A stretch of 64,000 nucleotides of DNA from Flavobacterium sp. LC2016-13 (GTDB lineage: Bacteria; Bacteroidota; Bacteroidia; Flavobacteriales; Flavobacteriaceae), in contig NZ_WMDQ01000016.1 in the NCBI RefSeq assembly GCF_009707955.1, positions 19,441 through 83,440 of the forward strand, in the 5' to 3' direction. Positions 49,790-58,893 of this stretch are shown in pieces. Position 1 is the stretch's first letter. Each line of letters begins with the position of its first letter. The notes beneath the pieces were generated by a model, which was not told where the DNA came from, did no database searches, and worked only from the letters and a program-made list of their open reading frames with translations. The translations under genes were made by a program, and so were the position numbers.

Positions 49790-51571
49790 CTACATTCTCT
49801 CAGGAACTTCAATTCCTAATAAAGTAAATGCAGATTTTATTACCTCAGCAACTTTTTGAGAAAGCTGAACTCTGAATATTTTTTTCGTAAGATCTACTTC
49901 TCCTAAAATATGAACGGATTGATAGAATGAATTATATTCTTTTACCAAATCATAAGTATAATTTGCAATTAATGCCGGACTATGATTTTGTGCCGCATTT
50001 TGAATTACTTCCGGGAAAAGTTCAATTTGTTTTACCAGCTCTTTTTCTTTTTCATGAAGCACTTCGACTTCGCTCAGTGTGACATTATAATCAAAATCGG
50101 CTTTACGGATAATTGACTGAATTCTGGCGTAAGTATATTGTATAAACGGACCTGTATTTCCGGCAAAATCTACAGATTCATCCGGATTGAATAAAATACG
50201 TTTTTTAGGATCTACTTTTAAGATGTAATATTTTAAAGCGCCAAGACCAATTGTTTTATACAATTTCGCTTTTTCTTCGGCTGAATAACTATTCAGTTTC
50301 CCTAAATCTTCAGAAATTTGTTTAGCTGTATCTGTCATATCCTGCATCAAATCATCTGCATCGACAACAGTTCCTTCACGGCTTTTCATTTTTCCAGAAG
50401 GTAAATCAACCATTCCGTATGATAAATGATATAAGCTTGAAGCCCAGTCAAAACCTAATTTTTTCAAGATTAAAAATAAAACTTTAAAATGATAATCTTG
50501 TTCGTTACCAACGGTGTAAACCATTCCGCCAACATCCGGCATATCTTTTACACGCTGAATTGCAGTTCCGATATCCTGTGTCATATAAACCGCAGTTCCG
50601 TCAGAACGTAATACAATTTTACGATCTAAACCTTCATCTGTCAAATCAATCCAAACAGAACCATCAGGATCTTTTTCGAAAACACCTTTATCTAAACCAA
50701 CCTGAACAACATCTTTTCCTAATAAATAAGTATTGCTTTCGTAGTAATATTTATCAAAATTAACTCCAAGATTATTATAAGTAGTTGCAAAACCTTCATA
50801 AACCCATTCGTTCATTTTTTTCCAAAGTGAGATTACCTGCTCATCGCCTGCCTCCCATTTTTTAAGCATTTCCTGCGCTTCAATAATAATTGGCGCTTGT
50901 TTTTTTGCTTCTTCTTCAGTTTTACCGGTTTCTATTAATTGGTTGATTTCTGTTTTGTAAGCTTTATCAAACTCCACATAATATTTACCAACTAATTTAT
51001 CACCTTTTAAATTTGAACTTTGCGGTGTTTCACCATTTCCAAATTTTTCCCAAGCCAGCATCGATTTGCAGATATGAATTCCACGATCGTTTATGATTTG
51101 AGTTTTGTATACTTTTTTACCCGAAGCTTTAATAATTTCGGCAACAGAATATCCTAACAAATTGTTACGAACGTGTCCTAAGTGTAACGGTTTATTGGTG
51201 TTTGGCGAAGAATATTCGACCATAATTGCTTTATCGTCCGGATTTGGCGTTACATATCCAAATTTAGTATTGGCTTTTATTTCATTAAAGAAATTCAAAT
51301 AATAACGATCTGCAATTACAATATTTAAGAAACCTGAAACAACGTTAAAACGTGCTACCTCAGGAAGATTTTCAACCAGATAATTCCCAATTGTATTTCC
51401 CAATTCGACAGGATTGCTTTTAATCACTTTCAATAATGGAAAAATCACCATTGTAATATCGCCTTCAAACTCTTTTCTCGTAGTTTGAAATTCGATTTTA
51501 TCAACAGTAACATCAAATAATGCTTGTATTGCTTTTTGTATAGAAGGCGTTAAAATTTGTGATAATGACAT
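49790..51571 (-). CDS. argS: Arginyl-tRNA synthetase
   Basis: A class I synthetase of 593 aa. The HIGH-like motif is HLGHVRNN in SSPNTNKPLHLGHV, and the KMSKS-like loop is GKMKSREGTVV. The N-terminal Arg-tRNA-synt-N domain and the C-terminal DALR anticodon-binding domain (NTGPFIQYTYARIQSI, VREYNSFYQ-like NSFYQSVHILGE) are present. The promoter carries TATCTTTG at 51594. It is monocistronic with a clear terminator. Confidence 0.97.
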   Translation of the reverse strand: MSLSQILTPSIQKAIQALFDVTVDKIEFQTTRKEFEGDITMVIFPLLKVIKSNPVELGNTIGNYLVENLPEVARFNVVSGFLNIVIADRYYLNFFNEIKANTKFGYVTPNPDDKAIMVEYSSPNTNKPLHLGHVRNNLLGYSVAEIIKASGKKVYKTQIINDRGIHICKSMLAWEKFGNGETPQSSNLKGDKLVGKYYVEFDKAYKTEINQLIETGKTEEEAKKQAPIIIEAQEMLKKWEAGDEQVISLWKKMNEWVYEGFATTYNNLGVNFDKYYYESNTYLLGKDVVQVGLDKGVFEKDPDGSVWIDLTDEGLDRKIVLRSDGTAVYMTQDIGTAIQRVKDMPDVGGMVYTVGNEQDYHFKVLFLILKKLGFDWASSLYHLSYGMVDLPSGKMKSREGTVVDADDLMQDMTDTAKQISEDLGKLNSYSAEEKAKLYKTIGLGALKYYILKVDPKKRILFNPDESVDFAGNTGPFIQYTYARIQSIIRKADFDYNVTLSEVEVLHEKEKELVKQIELFPEVIQNAAQNHSPALIANYTYDLVKEYNSFYQSVHILGEVDLTKKIFRVQLSQKVAEVIKSAFTLLGIEVPERM

Positions 51572-51886
51572 GTAAACTTATTTTTAAAGTGAGCAAAGAT
51601 ACTGCTTATTCGTCAATTAGAGAAAACGAAAAAGATATAAAATAATAGAAATCGCTACGAATCTTTTAAAAAGCAATTCATTTCAATTGTTAAAATTATC
51701 AAAAAATTAAAACGTTAAACTCTTATAAAACAGAACCTCTACAAAAAAATTGATTTTTAATTATGAATTTGCTGTAACAAATCAGCAGCAAAACAGTCTT
51801 ACTAGCAACTTTAAATTTATTTATAGAAAAATAATTACCCATTAATCATCATCATCAATCAAATTAAAATAATCAATTATTACCAT
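51572..51886. other. 315-bp gap between argS and the TonB-receptor gene
   Basis: A region between divergent genes. The argS -7 box TATCTTTG lies at 51594-51601 (minus). No hairpin or small ORF stands out; the rest is AT-rich. Confidence 0.55.
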
Positions 51887-54292
51887 ATGAAATTAAAATT
51901 CTTTCTGTTCGTATTACTGGGTGTAATTACAACAGCACAAGCCCAAAATTCTGGAACGGTTTCCGGAAAAATTCTGGAAAAATCAAATAATGCACCCATT
52001 TCTTATGCTACAGTTTCTATTAAAGACAACGGAAAAGTAGTGTCTGGAGTAAATACAGATGACAACGGAGATTTTACAATTAAAAATCTAGCTTTAAAAA
52101 GCTATACGATCGAAATTCAATATATTGGATTTAGAAAATATATTGGATCTGTAATTTTAAGCGACAATAAAAAAACTGCAACAGTTAATGTTTCTCTTCA
52201 AGAAGAAGCAACACAGCTTAAAGGTGTTAATATTGTTGCCGAACGTTCGACAATGGAACAAAAAATTGACCGAAAAGTAATTACTGTAGGAAAAGATTTG
52301 ACGACTGCCGGAGCTTCTGCATCAGATATTATGAGCAATATTCCATCTGTAAATGTTGATCAGGATGGAAAACTTTCGCTTCGCGGAAATGAGAATGTTC
52401 GTGTATTAATTGACGGAAGACCTTCGAATATTGATCCTGCACAATTATTGAAACAAATTCCTTCAACTTCGATCAAAAAAATTGAGTTGATTACAAATCC
52501 TAGTGCAAAATACAATCCGGAAGGAATGTCTGGGATTATCAATATTATTTTACACAAAAATGCCAATACCGGTTTTAACGGAAGTTACAGTGGTGGAATC
52601 ACTTTTGGAGAAACAGCAAAATACAATCAGTCTTTGGATTTAAACTATAAAACCGGAAAAGTAAATTTCTTTGGAAATGCCGGTAATAATTTTGGAACTT
52701 ATTTTAACAATGGTCACATTCAAAGATTAGATCAGGATGTAGCTCAAAAGTTAGATATTTCTAATGATAATGATAACTATTTGTATAAAGTTGGAATGGA
52801 TTACCTAATCAACGATCACAATACTTTATCATTTTACACGAATCAAAATAAATCAAAAGGAACGGGACTTGTAAATACAGATATTGATTATAATAACGGA
52901 GATCCGGATATTAAAAATATCTACCAAAAAGCGAGATATGAAGGTCCGAACGAAACAGGAACTTATAATTTAGCGTACAAACATATCTTTAAAAAAGAAG
53001 GTCATACTTTAGATTTTGAAGGAAACTTTAGCAACACCAGAGAAACTCAAGATGCAAGTTTTGACACTCAAACAACGAAGCCAGACAATACTTCTAACTC
53101 ACTTTTGTACAGCGATTATATCAATGACAAAAGAAAATTAGGTACATTAAACGTTGATTATGTTAATCCGTTAAACGACAAAACGACTCTTGAAGCCGGA
53201 GCTGAAGCCAGAATAACAAGAACTGATAATATTTACAACACTACCAATTCTGCATTTAATTCTTCTATTTATACTTATGATACTGATATTTATTCTGCTT
53301 ATGTAACATTTGGTCAGAAATATAAAAAATTCAGTTACCAATTAGGTATTCGTGGCGAGAGTTACAAAGTTGCTGCTGATTTAAATCACGGTCAAACGAA
53401 ATTCGATGATGACTATATCACATTATACCCATCAGCTTATTTCACATATAACTTAAATGAGAAAAACGTTTTACAATTAAGCTACAGCCGTCGTGTTGAC
53501 CGCCCAAGTTTAGAGCAGACAAAACCTATTCGTGAGTTTTCTACTCCGTTGGTAACTTCATACGGAAATCAGGAATTAAGACCTCAGTTTACCAATTCTG
53601 TTGAAGTAAATTATACTAAAACGCTTGAAAAAGGAAGCATTACTGCTGGAGTATTTGTAAGAGCTATTAACGATCAAATAAGCAGAACTTTAAGTCCGGA
53701 TCCTAACGATGCTTCTGGCTACAAACAAATTTTAAGTTTTGCCAATTACGATCACAACAGTGCTTATGGTTTTGATATTTCTGCCAACTATAAACTTACA
53801 AAATGGTGGGATATCCAGCCTTCTATTGATTTCTCTAGTATAAATCAGCAAGGTGTTGTGTTCGAGTATGATCCTGCAACAAAAACAAGTTCTCCTTTAG
53901 AACGTAGTGTAACAACGTCTGCATTTAATGCTCGTATGAATTCAAACTTTAAGCCTACAAAACGTTTAAGCTTTTTATTATTCGGTTTTTACAGAGGCGG
54001 TGTTGAAGAAATTCAACAACATAGAAAAGAAATGTACAAAATGGACATTGGTTCGCGTTATACATTATTAGATAACAAAATGAATATCAGCGTTCGTTTC
54101 AACGACGTTTTCAATACAATGAAATATGCTTTTGATGGTGTATATCCTTACCCTCAAACAGGTCAGTTTACATGGGAAAGCCAAACGGTTTATTTAGGTT
54201 TAACTTATAATTTTGGAGGAGCAAAAATTAAAAACCTGCAACGTAAACAAAGAGAAGATAATACTAATAAAGATGGTGGAGGAATGTTTTAA
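51887..54292 (+). CDS. TonB-dependent outer-membrane receptor (OMP_b-brl_3 type)
   Basis: The 801-aa protein has a signal peptide (about 1-20, ending AQAQ), a carboxypeptidase-regulatory-like domain (VSGKILEKSNNAPISYATVS), a plug (DIMSNIPSVNVDQDGKLSLRG, ITNPSAKYNPEGMSGIINII) and a large barrel with the conserved ending YLGLTYNFGGAKIKNLQRKQ. Unlike SusC it lacks a SusD partner. It ends in a Gly-rich tail GGGMF. The ligand is unknown; family members take up diverse nutrients or participate in proteolytic peptide import. Confidence 0.9.
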   Translation: MKLKFFLFVLLGVITTAQAQNSGTVSGKILEKSNNAPISYATVSIKDNGKVVSGVNTDDNGDFTIKNLALKSYTIEIQYIGFRKYIGSVILSDNKKTATVNVSLQEEATQLKGVNIVAERSTMEQKIDRKVITVGKDLTTAGASASDIMSNIPSVNVDQDGKLSLRGNENVRVLIDGRPSNIDPAQLLKQIPSTSIKKIELITNPSAKYNPEGMSGIINIILHKNANTGFNGSYSGGITFGETAKYNQSLDLNYKTGKVNFFGNAGNNFGTYFNNGHIQRLDQDVAQKLDISNDNDNYLYKVGMDYLINDHNTLSFYTNQNKSKGTGLVNTDIDYNNGDPDIKNIYQKARYEGPNETGTYNLAYKHIFKKEGHTLDFEGNFSNTRETQDASFDTQTTKPDNTSNSLLYSDYINDKRKLGTLNVDYVNPLNDKTTLEAGAEARITRTDNIYNTTNSAFNSSIYTYDTDIYSAYVTFGQKYKKFSYQLGIRGESYKVAADLNHGQTKFDDDYITLYPSAYFTYNLNEKNVLQLSYSRRVDRPSLEQTKPIREFSTPLVTSYGNQELRPQFTNSVEVNYTKTLEKGSITAGVFVRAINDQISRTLSPDPNDASGYKQILSFANYDHNSAYGFDISANYKLTKWWDIQPSIDFSSINQQGVVFEYDPATKTSSPLERSVTTSAFNARMNSNFKPTKRLSFLLFGFYRGGVEEIQQHRKEMYKMDIGSRYTLLDNKMNISVRFNDVFNTMKYAFDGVYPYPQTGQFTWESQTVYLGLTYNFGGAKIKNLQRKQREDNTNKDGGGMF

Positions 54293-54310
54293 TCCCCTTC
54301 TCTATTAGAT

Positions 54311-54347
54311 AATTTGAATAATTTTTGAATAATTTTTGAATAATTTT
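54311..54347. repeat. Three tandem 11-bp units (AATAATTTTTG)
   Basis: Three copies of an 11-bp unit with G at 54316, 54327 and 54338, directly after the receptor gene. Exactly one helical turn apart. Confidence 0.8.
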
Positions 54348-54354
54348 CTTGTAG

Positions 54355-54394
54355 AAAAAAAGGCCTGGAGTATGCCAACTCCAGGCCTTTTTAT
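54355..54394. terminator. Bidirectional terminator, receptor gene and cutC
   Basis: The arms AGGCCTGGAGT and ACTCCAGGCCT with A/T tracts on both sides lie between convergent genes. Confidence 0.9.
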
Positions 54395-54405
54395 TTATTT
54401 TTCTA

Positions 54406-55077
54406 TTATAAAAAATTCCTCAATTCTTTTATTTCTTCCGGATTTGCCGTTTCCGTTTTATCTGTAATGGCTGAAGAATGATAAAATGTAGGCGTTAATC
54501 TATCTTGTAATAATTTAATATTTGAAGATCGTAAACCTCCGCCAGGCATAATTTCGATTCGATCTTTAGCTCGTTTCTGAATTTTTTCTAAATCAAATAT
54601 TCCTTCTTCAACAGTAGCTCCTTGTCCTGAAGTTAGAATAGTTTTAAAACCACAATCAATTACATCTTCAAGAGATTGTTTCATATTTGTGACAACATCA
54701 AATGCACGATGAAAAGTACAGGAAAGTGGACTTGCAAGATTAACTAATTCCTGGTTTTGTTTCTTATTAACACTTCCATCAGCATTTAAGATTCCGAAAA
54801 CAAAACCATCAACGCCCAATTTTTTAAATTGTTTGATATCTTGTTTCATTTCCACAATTTCCTCGTCAGTATAAACAAAATCTCCGCCACGAGGCCGGAT
54901 AATGACATGCATTTTAATGGATAATTTTTCACGGACTTTTACAGCTAAAATATAATTAGGAGTTGTTCCGCCCAATTGCATATTTTCGCACAATTCGATT
55001 CTGTCTGCTCCGCTTTCCTGAGCAATCAATGCTGATTCGTAATTGAAGCATGCTATTTCTAGTTGATTTTTTTTCAT
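54406..55077 (-). CDS. cutC: CutC family copper homeostasis protein
   Basis: The 223-aa TIM-barrel protein shows ESALIAQESGADRIELCENMQLGGTTPNY (in parts), HVIIRPRGGDFVYTDEE, and GFVFGILNADGSVN with TILTSGQG and IMPGGGLRSSNIKLL. The start MKKNQLEIACFNYES at 55077 is chosen because it gives the family N-terminus; upstream in-frame sequence has no similarity. The family's copper role is supported in E. coli genetics, but a catalytic reaction is unproven. Confidence 0.9.
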   Translation of the reverse strand: MKKNQLEIACFNYESALIAQESGADRIELCENMQLGGTTPNYILAVKVREKLSIKMHVIIRPRGGDFVYTDEEIVEMKQDIKQFKKLGVDGFVFGILNADGSVNKKQNQELVNLASPLSCTFHRAFDVVTNMKQSLEDVIDCGFKTILTSGQGATVEEGIFDLEKIQKRAKDRIEIMPGGGLRSSNIKLLQDRLTPTFYHSSAITDKTETANPEEIKELRNFL

Positions 55078-55130
55078 TTTGATTTGGGATATCTTAATGA
55101 TAATATTGTGTAACAAAACACGAATTTATA

Positions 55131-55162
55131 AAAAAACCTGCTCAAAAATTGAGCAGGTTTAA
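55131..55162 (-). terminator. Intrinsic terminator of fabH
   Basis: AAACCTGCTC/GAGCAGGTTT, 7-nt loop, T-run on the minus strand. Confidence 0.85.
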
Positions 55163-55185
55163 AATATAATGTAAAACGGTCTAAA

Positions 55186-56193
55186 TTACCATTTAATAAT
55201 AGCACTTGCCCAGGTAAATCCGCTACCAAAAGCAGCTAAAACAACTGTGTCTCCACTTTTAATTTTTCCTTGTTCCCAAGCTTCTGTCAAAGCGATTGGA
55301 ATAGATGCTGCGGTTGTATTTCCGTATTTCTGAATATTATTGTGAACCTGATCATCACTCAATTTAAATTTATTTTGAATGAATTGTGAAATTCTCAAAT
55401 TCGCCTGATGCGGAATCAACATATCAATATCTGAAACTTGCAAACCGTTTGCTTCTAATCCTTCGTTAATTACTTCAGCAAAACGAACCACTGCATTTTT
55501 AAATACAAATTGCCCGTTCATATACGGATAATAACTTTCATCATTCGGATCATTATCTGCTAAAATATCAGTTACCCAACGCGCTCCCATTCCTGGAGCC
55601 TGCAGTGCCAATTCTTCAGCATGTTGTCCTTCAGAATGTAAGTGTGTAGATAAAATTCCTTTTGATAAATCTTCTTCGCGGCTTAAAACTGCTGCTCCTG
55701 CTCCATCTCCAAAAATCACCGAAACTCCTCGCCCGCGAGTTGTCATATCTAATCCTGTTGAATGCACTTCTGAACCAATTACTAAAATGTTTTTATACAT
55801 TCCGGTTTTAATATATTGATCTGCAACAGAAATTGCATAAACAAAACCAGAACATTGGTTTCTAACGTCTAAAGCACCAACTGTGCGCAATCCTAAATCA
55901 CGTTGTACTAAAACTCCAGGTCCTGGAAAATAGTAATCCGGGCTTAATGTAGCAAAAACTACAAAATCAATATCTTCTTTGGCTACACCAGAACGCTCTA
56001 TTGCAATTTTAGCTGCTTTAACTCCCATTGAAGTTGTGGTATCTTCTCCACGAATAATATGGCGACGCTCCTGAATACCTGTTCGCTCCTGAATCCATTC
56101 ATCATTGGTATCAATAATTTTAGACAAATCATCGTTGGTCACAACATTAGAAGGAACATAATATCCTAAGCCCGCTATTTTTGAATGATACAT
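55186..56193 (-). CDS. fabH: Beta-ketoacyl-ACP synthase III (KASIII)
   Basis: FabH starts fatty acid synthesis by condensing acetyl-CoA with malonyl-ACP, or longer branched primers in other bacteria. The triad is Cys114 (RNQCSGFVYA), His262 (LIPHQANLRI) and Asn292 (KYGNTTAASIP). It has the usual WIQERTGIQERRH near the N-terminus and the FGSGFTWASAIIKW end. The start MYHSKIAGLGYYVP at 56193 is preferred over an upstream ATG in frame that adds an unlikely 12-residue leader. At 335 aa it is normal. It lies alone; Bacteroidota often place fabH with plsX and rpmF, but not here. Confidence 0.94.
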   Translation of the reverse strand: MYHSKIAGLGYYVPSNVVTNDDLSKIIDTNDEWIQERTGIQERRHIIRGEDTTTSMGVKAAKIAIERSGVAKEDIDFVVFATLSPDYYFPGPGVLVQRDLGLRTVGALDVRNQCSGFVYAISVADQYIKTGMYKNILVIGSEVHSTGLDMTTRGRGVSVIFGDGAGAAVLSREEDLSKGILSTHLHSEGQHAEELALQAPGMGARWVTDILADNDPNDESYYPYMNGQFVFKNAVVRFAEVINEGLEANGLQVSDIDMLIPHQANLRISQFIQNKFKLSDDQVHNNIQKYGNTTAASIPIALTEAWEQGKIKSGDTVVLAAFGSGFTWASAIIKW

Positions 56194-56371
56194 ATTCTTT
56201 TTGTTATTTGTTAAAAAATTGGATTGCAAATTTAAGTATACTTTAAAACATTACTGTACAAATTAGTGTTTTTTTCGTAATTAGCAATTTAATATCTTTT
56301 AAATATATATTCGTTAGTATCTTTTTATTGATTGAAAAAGCAGTTTTTACCTCAAAAACATAAATAAAAAC

Positions 56372-56412
56372 TAAAAAGCCATAAACTCATTTTACTGTTT
56401 ATGGCTTTTTTA
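56372..56412 (-). terminator. Intrinsic terminator of the ABC ATPase gene
   Basis: AAAAAGCCATAAAC/GTTTATGGCTTTTT with a 10-nt loop and a U-run. Confidence 0.85.
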
Positions 56413-56414
56413 TC

Positions 56415-57365
56415 TTATAAATAATTTAAACTCAGAAAAACATTTTCCTCGAGAGGTAAATCAATTTCGCTTTCAAAAAATATTAATTGTCGTTTATAAA
56501 CTGATTCTATTAAATAATGATTTCCTCTAAAATAAGTTTTTCTGATTTTTACCGGCAAATTAGACTCTGCAACCATTTTAAACTGATGCGGATATACTAA
56601 TGTTTTATGCGTTTCATCTTCGTAAGGAACGAGCAAATGTGTTGCAACTTCATTTACTTCTCCAAATAATGAAGCTACGTATTTAGTTTCCGGATCTTCA
56701 TAAATTTTTGTTGGATTTCCTTTTACAATAATTTCTCCATTTCTCATTACGATTGCCTCATCTGCAAACGATAAAGCGTCTGTACTATCGTGTGTTGCAA
56801 TAATGCAGGTAATCCCTTTTTGCTTTAAATATTTAAATAAGTTACGTCGAAGTGCATTTTTACGAAAAGCATCAATTTGACTAAAAGGTTCGTCAAGCAA
56901 AAGTATTTCCGGTTCTAATGCTAAAACGCGCACTAAAGCTACTCGCTGCATTTGTCCTCCACTCAAATACTTCGTTTTTACATGAGAGAACTGTTCCATT
57001 TCTACCATTTCTAATAGCTCCTGAACACGCAGTTTTTTCATATTAGCAAAACCATTCGAAAGAAACTTTCCAACGTTTTCAGCAACCGTTTCAAAAAGAG
57101 ACAAATCAAAATCCTGAGCCAGGTATTTCATAAAAGGCATTCCGGGAATCAAATTGTATTTTGGACCTAAAATCGGCTTTTCGTTATACGAAATCTGGCC
57201 TTCATTTAAATCATATAAACCATACATAAGTTTAAGCAAAGTGCTTTTTCCGCAACCACTCTCCCCTATAATGGCGATATTTTCTCCTTTATTTATAGTA
57301 AAAGATACGTTTTTAATAACTGGATTTTCGGTATACGAAAAAGAAATATTTTTAATATCGAGCAT
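56415..57365 (-). CDS. ABC transporter ATP-binding protein
   Basis: The 316-aa ATPase has Walker A GESGCGKST, the signature LSGGQMQRVALV and Walker B ILLLDEPFSQID, with H-loop His in IIATHDSTDALSF. The C-terminal region (about 245-316) has the small beta domain of spermidine/putrescine or sulfate-type importers. The start MLDIKNISFSY at 57365 is preferred over a TTG 21 bp upstream. No permease or binding protein is adjacent, so the transported substrate is unknown and partner genes must lie elsewhere. Confidence 0.9.
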   Translation of the reverse strand: MLDIKNISFSYTENPVIKNVSFTINKGENIAIIGESGCGKSTLLKLMYGLYDLNEGQISYNEKPILGPKYNLIPGMPFMKYLAQDFDLSLFETVAENVGKFLSNGFANMKKLRVQELLEMVEMEQFSHVKTKYLSGGQMQRVALVRVLALEPEILLLDEPFSQIDAFRKNALRRNLFKYLKQKGITCIIATHDSTDALSFADEAIVMRNGEIIVKGNPTKIYEDPETKYVASLFGEVNEVATHLLVPYEDETHKTLVYPHQFKMVAESNLPVKIRKTYFRGNHYLIESVYKRQLIFFESEIDLPLEENVFLSLNYL

Positions 57366-57411
57366 GGGTTGTATTTGAAAGTCCAAATTTACAATGTTTA
57401 ATTTCTAAAGT

Positions 57412-57448
57412 CAAAAAAAAAGCTGCTTCAATTAAGAAACAGCTTTTA
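57412..57448 (-). terminator. Intrinsic terminator of the OmpA-type lipoprotein gene
   Basis: The stem AAAAGCTG/CAGCTTTT with a second TTC/GAA pairing and a minus-strand T-run lies about 25 bp past the stop. Confidence 0.7.
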
Positions 57449-57471
57449 ATAAATTTTATTGCTATCGAAAA

Positions 57472-58167
57472 TTATTTTCCAGCTTCAGCTTTTGCGTCAT
57501 TTACCATTTTGTCATTTGCAGTAATCGAGAATTCTACACGACGGTTTTGAGCTCTTCCTTCCGGAGTATCATTTGTTGCAATTGGATCAACGATTCCTAA
57601 ACCTGAAGTTTTGAAACGACTTGATTTTAATCCTTTTGCAACTAGATAAGCTTGTACAGATGCCGCTCTTTGTCCTGAAAGTGTCAGGTTATATTCTGGT
57701 TTTCCTGTATTATCAGTGTAACCAAAAATTTGAATATCAGTATCTCCGTATTCATTAAATACAGGAACTAATTTATCTAAATTTGCTTTTGCCTGAGTAG
57801 TCAAAGTAGATTTATTTGTATCAAAACGAACTGCATTTTCATTTAAAGTTAAGTGAATTCCTTCACCTACTCTTTCTACTGATGCACCTGGCAAAGCCTG
57901 ATCGATTTCACGGGCTTGTTTGTCCATTTTGTTTCCAATAAGAGCTCCGGTTCCACCACCAACGGCTGCACCAATTGCAGCACCCAAAGCAGCATTACCG
58001 CCATGACCTAAATTATTTCCTAAAATACCTCCAATAATACCTCCGGCAACTACTCCGATTCCTGCACCTTTTTGTGTATTATTTGCATTTTTTACTGAAT
58101 CACAACTTGCAAAAAAACTAACCAATACAAGTAAACTACTCAATCCTAAAACTGTTATCTTTTTCAT
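57472..58167 (-). CDS. Glycine-zipper OmpA-family lipoprotein
   Basis: The 231-aa lipoprotein has lipobox Cys22 in VSFFASCDSVKN and a glycine-zipper region (GVVAGGIIGGILGNNLGHGGN, in part) that may insert in the membrane. A C-terminal OmpA-like domain (about 110-215) binds peptidoglycan: IFGYTDNTGKPEYNLTLSGQRA, VAKGLKSSRFKTSGLGIVDPI, and PEGRAQNRRVEFSI. The layout resembles the Bacteroidota Pal/YiaD-type anchors. The lipocalin-like lipoprotein gene lies 18 bp upstream and they form an operon. Confidence 0.92.
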   Translation of the reverse strand: MKKITVLGLSSLLVLVSFFASCDSVKNANNTQKGAGIGVVAGGIIGGILGNNLGHGGNAALGAAIGAAVGGGTGALIGNKMDKQAREIDQALPGASVERVGEGIHLTLNENAVRFDTNKSTLTTQAKANLDKLVPVFNEYGDTDIQIFGYTDNTGKPEYNLTLSGQRAASVQAYLVAKGLKSSRFKTSGLGIVDPIATNDTPEGRAQNRRVEFSITANDKMVNDAKAEAGK

Positions 58168-58185
58168 CTTTTTTCTTTTTTATTA

Positions 58186-58686
58186 TTAATTAGCTCTCTG
58201 AAATTGGTAAGTTACGTCCTTAATTTGTCCTCCAACATTAATATTATCTATTAACTGAAAAGAGTTATCAGTTAAACCGGCTACTTTTAATAAATATCCT
58301 TCTTTAACATTTTTTGACTTTGTACCAGGGTTAACAATTTTAAGCACAAAAAGACCTTGATTATTAATACTCCATACAATTGGCGAAGTAAAAGCTGTAC
58401 AATTCGGAGATGTTAAGTTCATTGTACCTTTATTATTATTTGAAATAAAATTCCAAGTACTACCAATAAAACATTTAGAGTCTGCAAGATCGAAAGAAGT
58501 TACTTTAATATAATCAGAACCTGCATAAGATACATTGGTTAAAACCCAATTTCCTTTAATAGCTACTTGAGTAGGTCTGTCAAGTTTAGTTGAAAGCGCA
58601 GTGCCTTCTGTTGAAGCTGTTGACGAAGATGATTTACACGCGAATAACATCGTGGCCATCATACAAATGAAAATAATTTTCTTCAT
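58186..58686 (-). CDS. Lipocalin-like lipoprotein
   Basis: The 166-aa protein has lipobox Cys17 (MLFACKSSSSTAS) and a beta-barrel-like domain typical of the Bacteroidota lipocalin_5-type family: IKGNWVLTNVSYAGSDY, STWNFISNNNKGTMNL, PIVWSINNQGLFVLKI and ITVQFQ-like ending (KDVTYQFQRAN). It is 18 bp upstream of the OmpA lipoprotein gene on the same strand and presumably anchored in the outer membrane. The ligand is unknown. Confidence 0.8.
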   Translation of the reverse strand: MKKIIFICMMATMLFACKSSSSTASTEGTALSTKLDRPTQVAIKGNWVLTNVSYAGSDYIKVTSFDLADSKCFIGSTWNFISNNNKGTMNLTSPNCTAFTSPIVWSINNQGLFVLKIVNPGTKSKNVKEGYLLKVAGLTDNSFQLIDNINVGGQIKDVTYQFQRAN

Positions 58687-58851
58687 TTTTGATATTTTAT
58701 TTAAGTTAATACTTACACATTTAACAATTATTGTACCACAAAGATACGATTCATAGAAATATGTCCTGTTTTAAAATCTGATTATTTTCTTTCAAAATTA
58801 ACACTTACGACATTTTGTCATTATAATATAATTGGTATTCTATTTGAAGAA

Positions 58852-58893
58852 ATGAAAATCATTACTTTAACTAAAAAAATAAAAAAAATATGA
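58852..58893 (+). CDS. Putative 13-aa leader peptide overlapping htpG
   Basis: The ATG at 58852 follows a GAAGAA stretch and encodes MKIITLTKKIKKI; its TGA overlaps the htpG start (ATGA). It may promote translational coupling or be accidental. There is no other support. Confidence 0.25.
   Translation: MKIITLTKKIKKI

Noticed and set aside
54360..54394. GCCTGGAGT stem as a mobile repeat
   Set aside because: It is short, flanked by A- and T-runs and between convergent genes, so a plain bidirectional terminator explains it.
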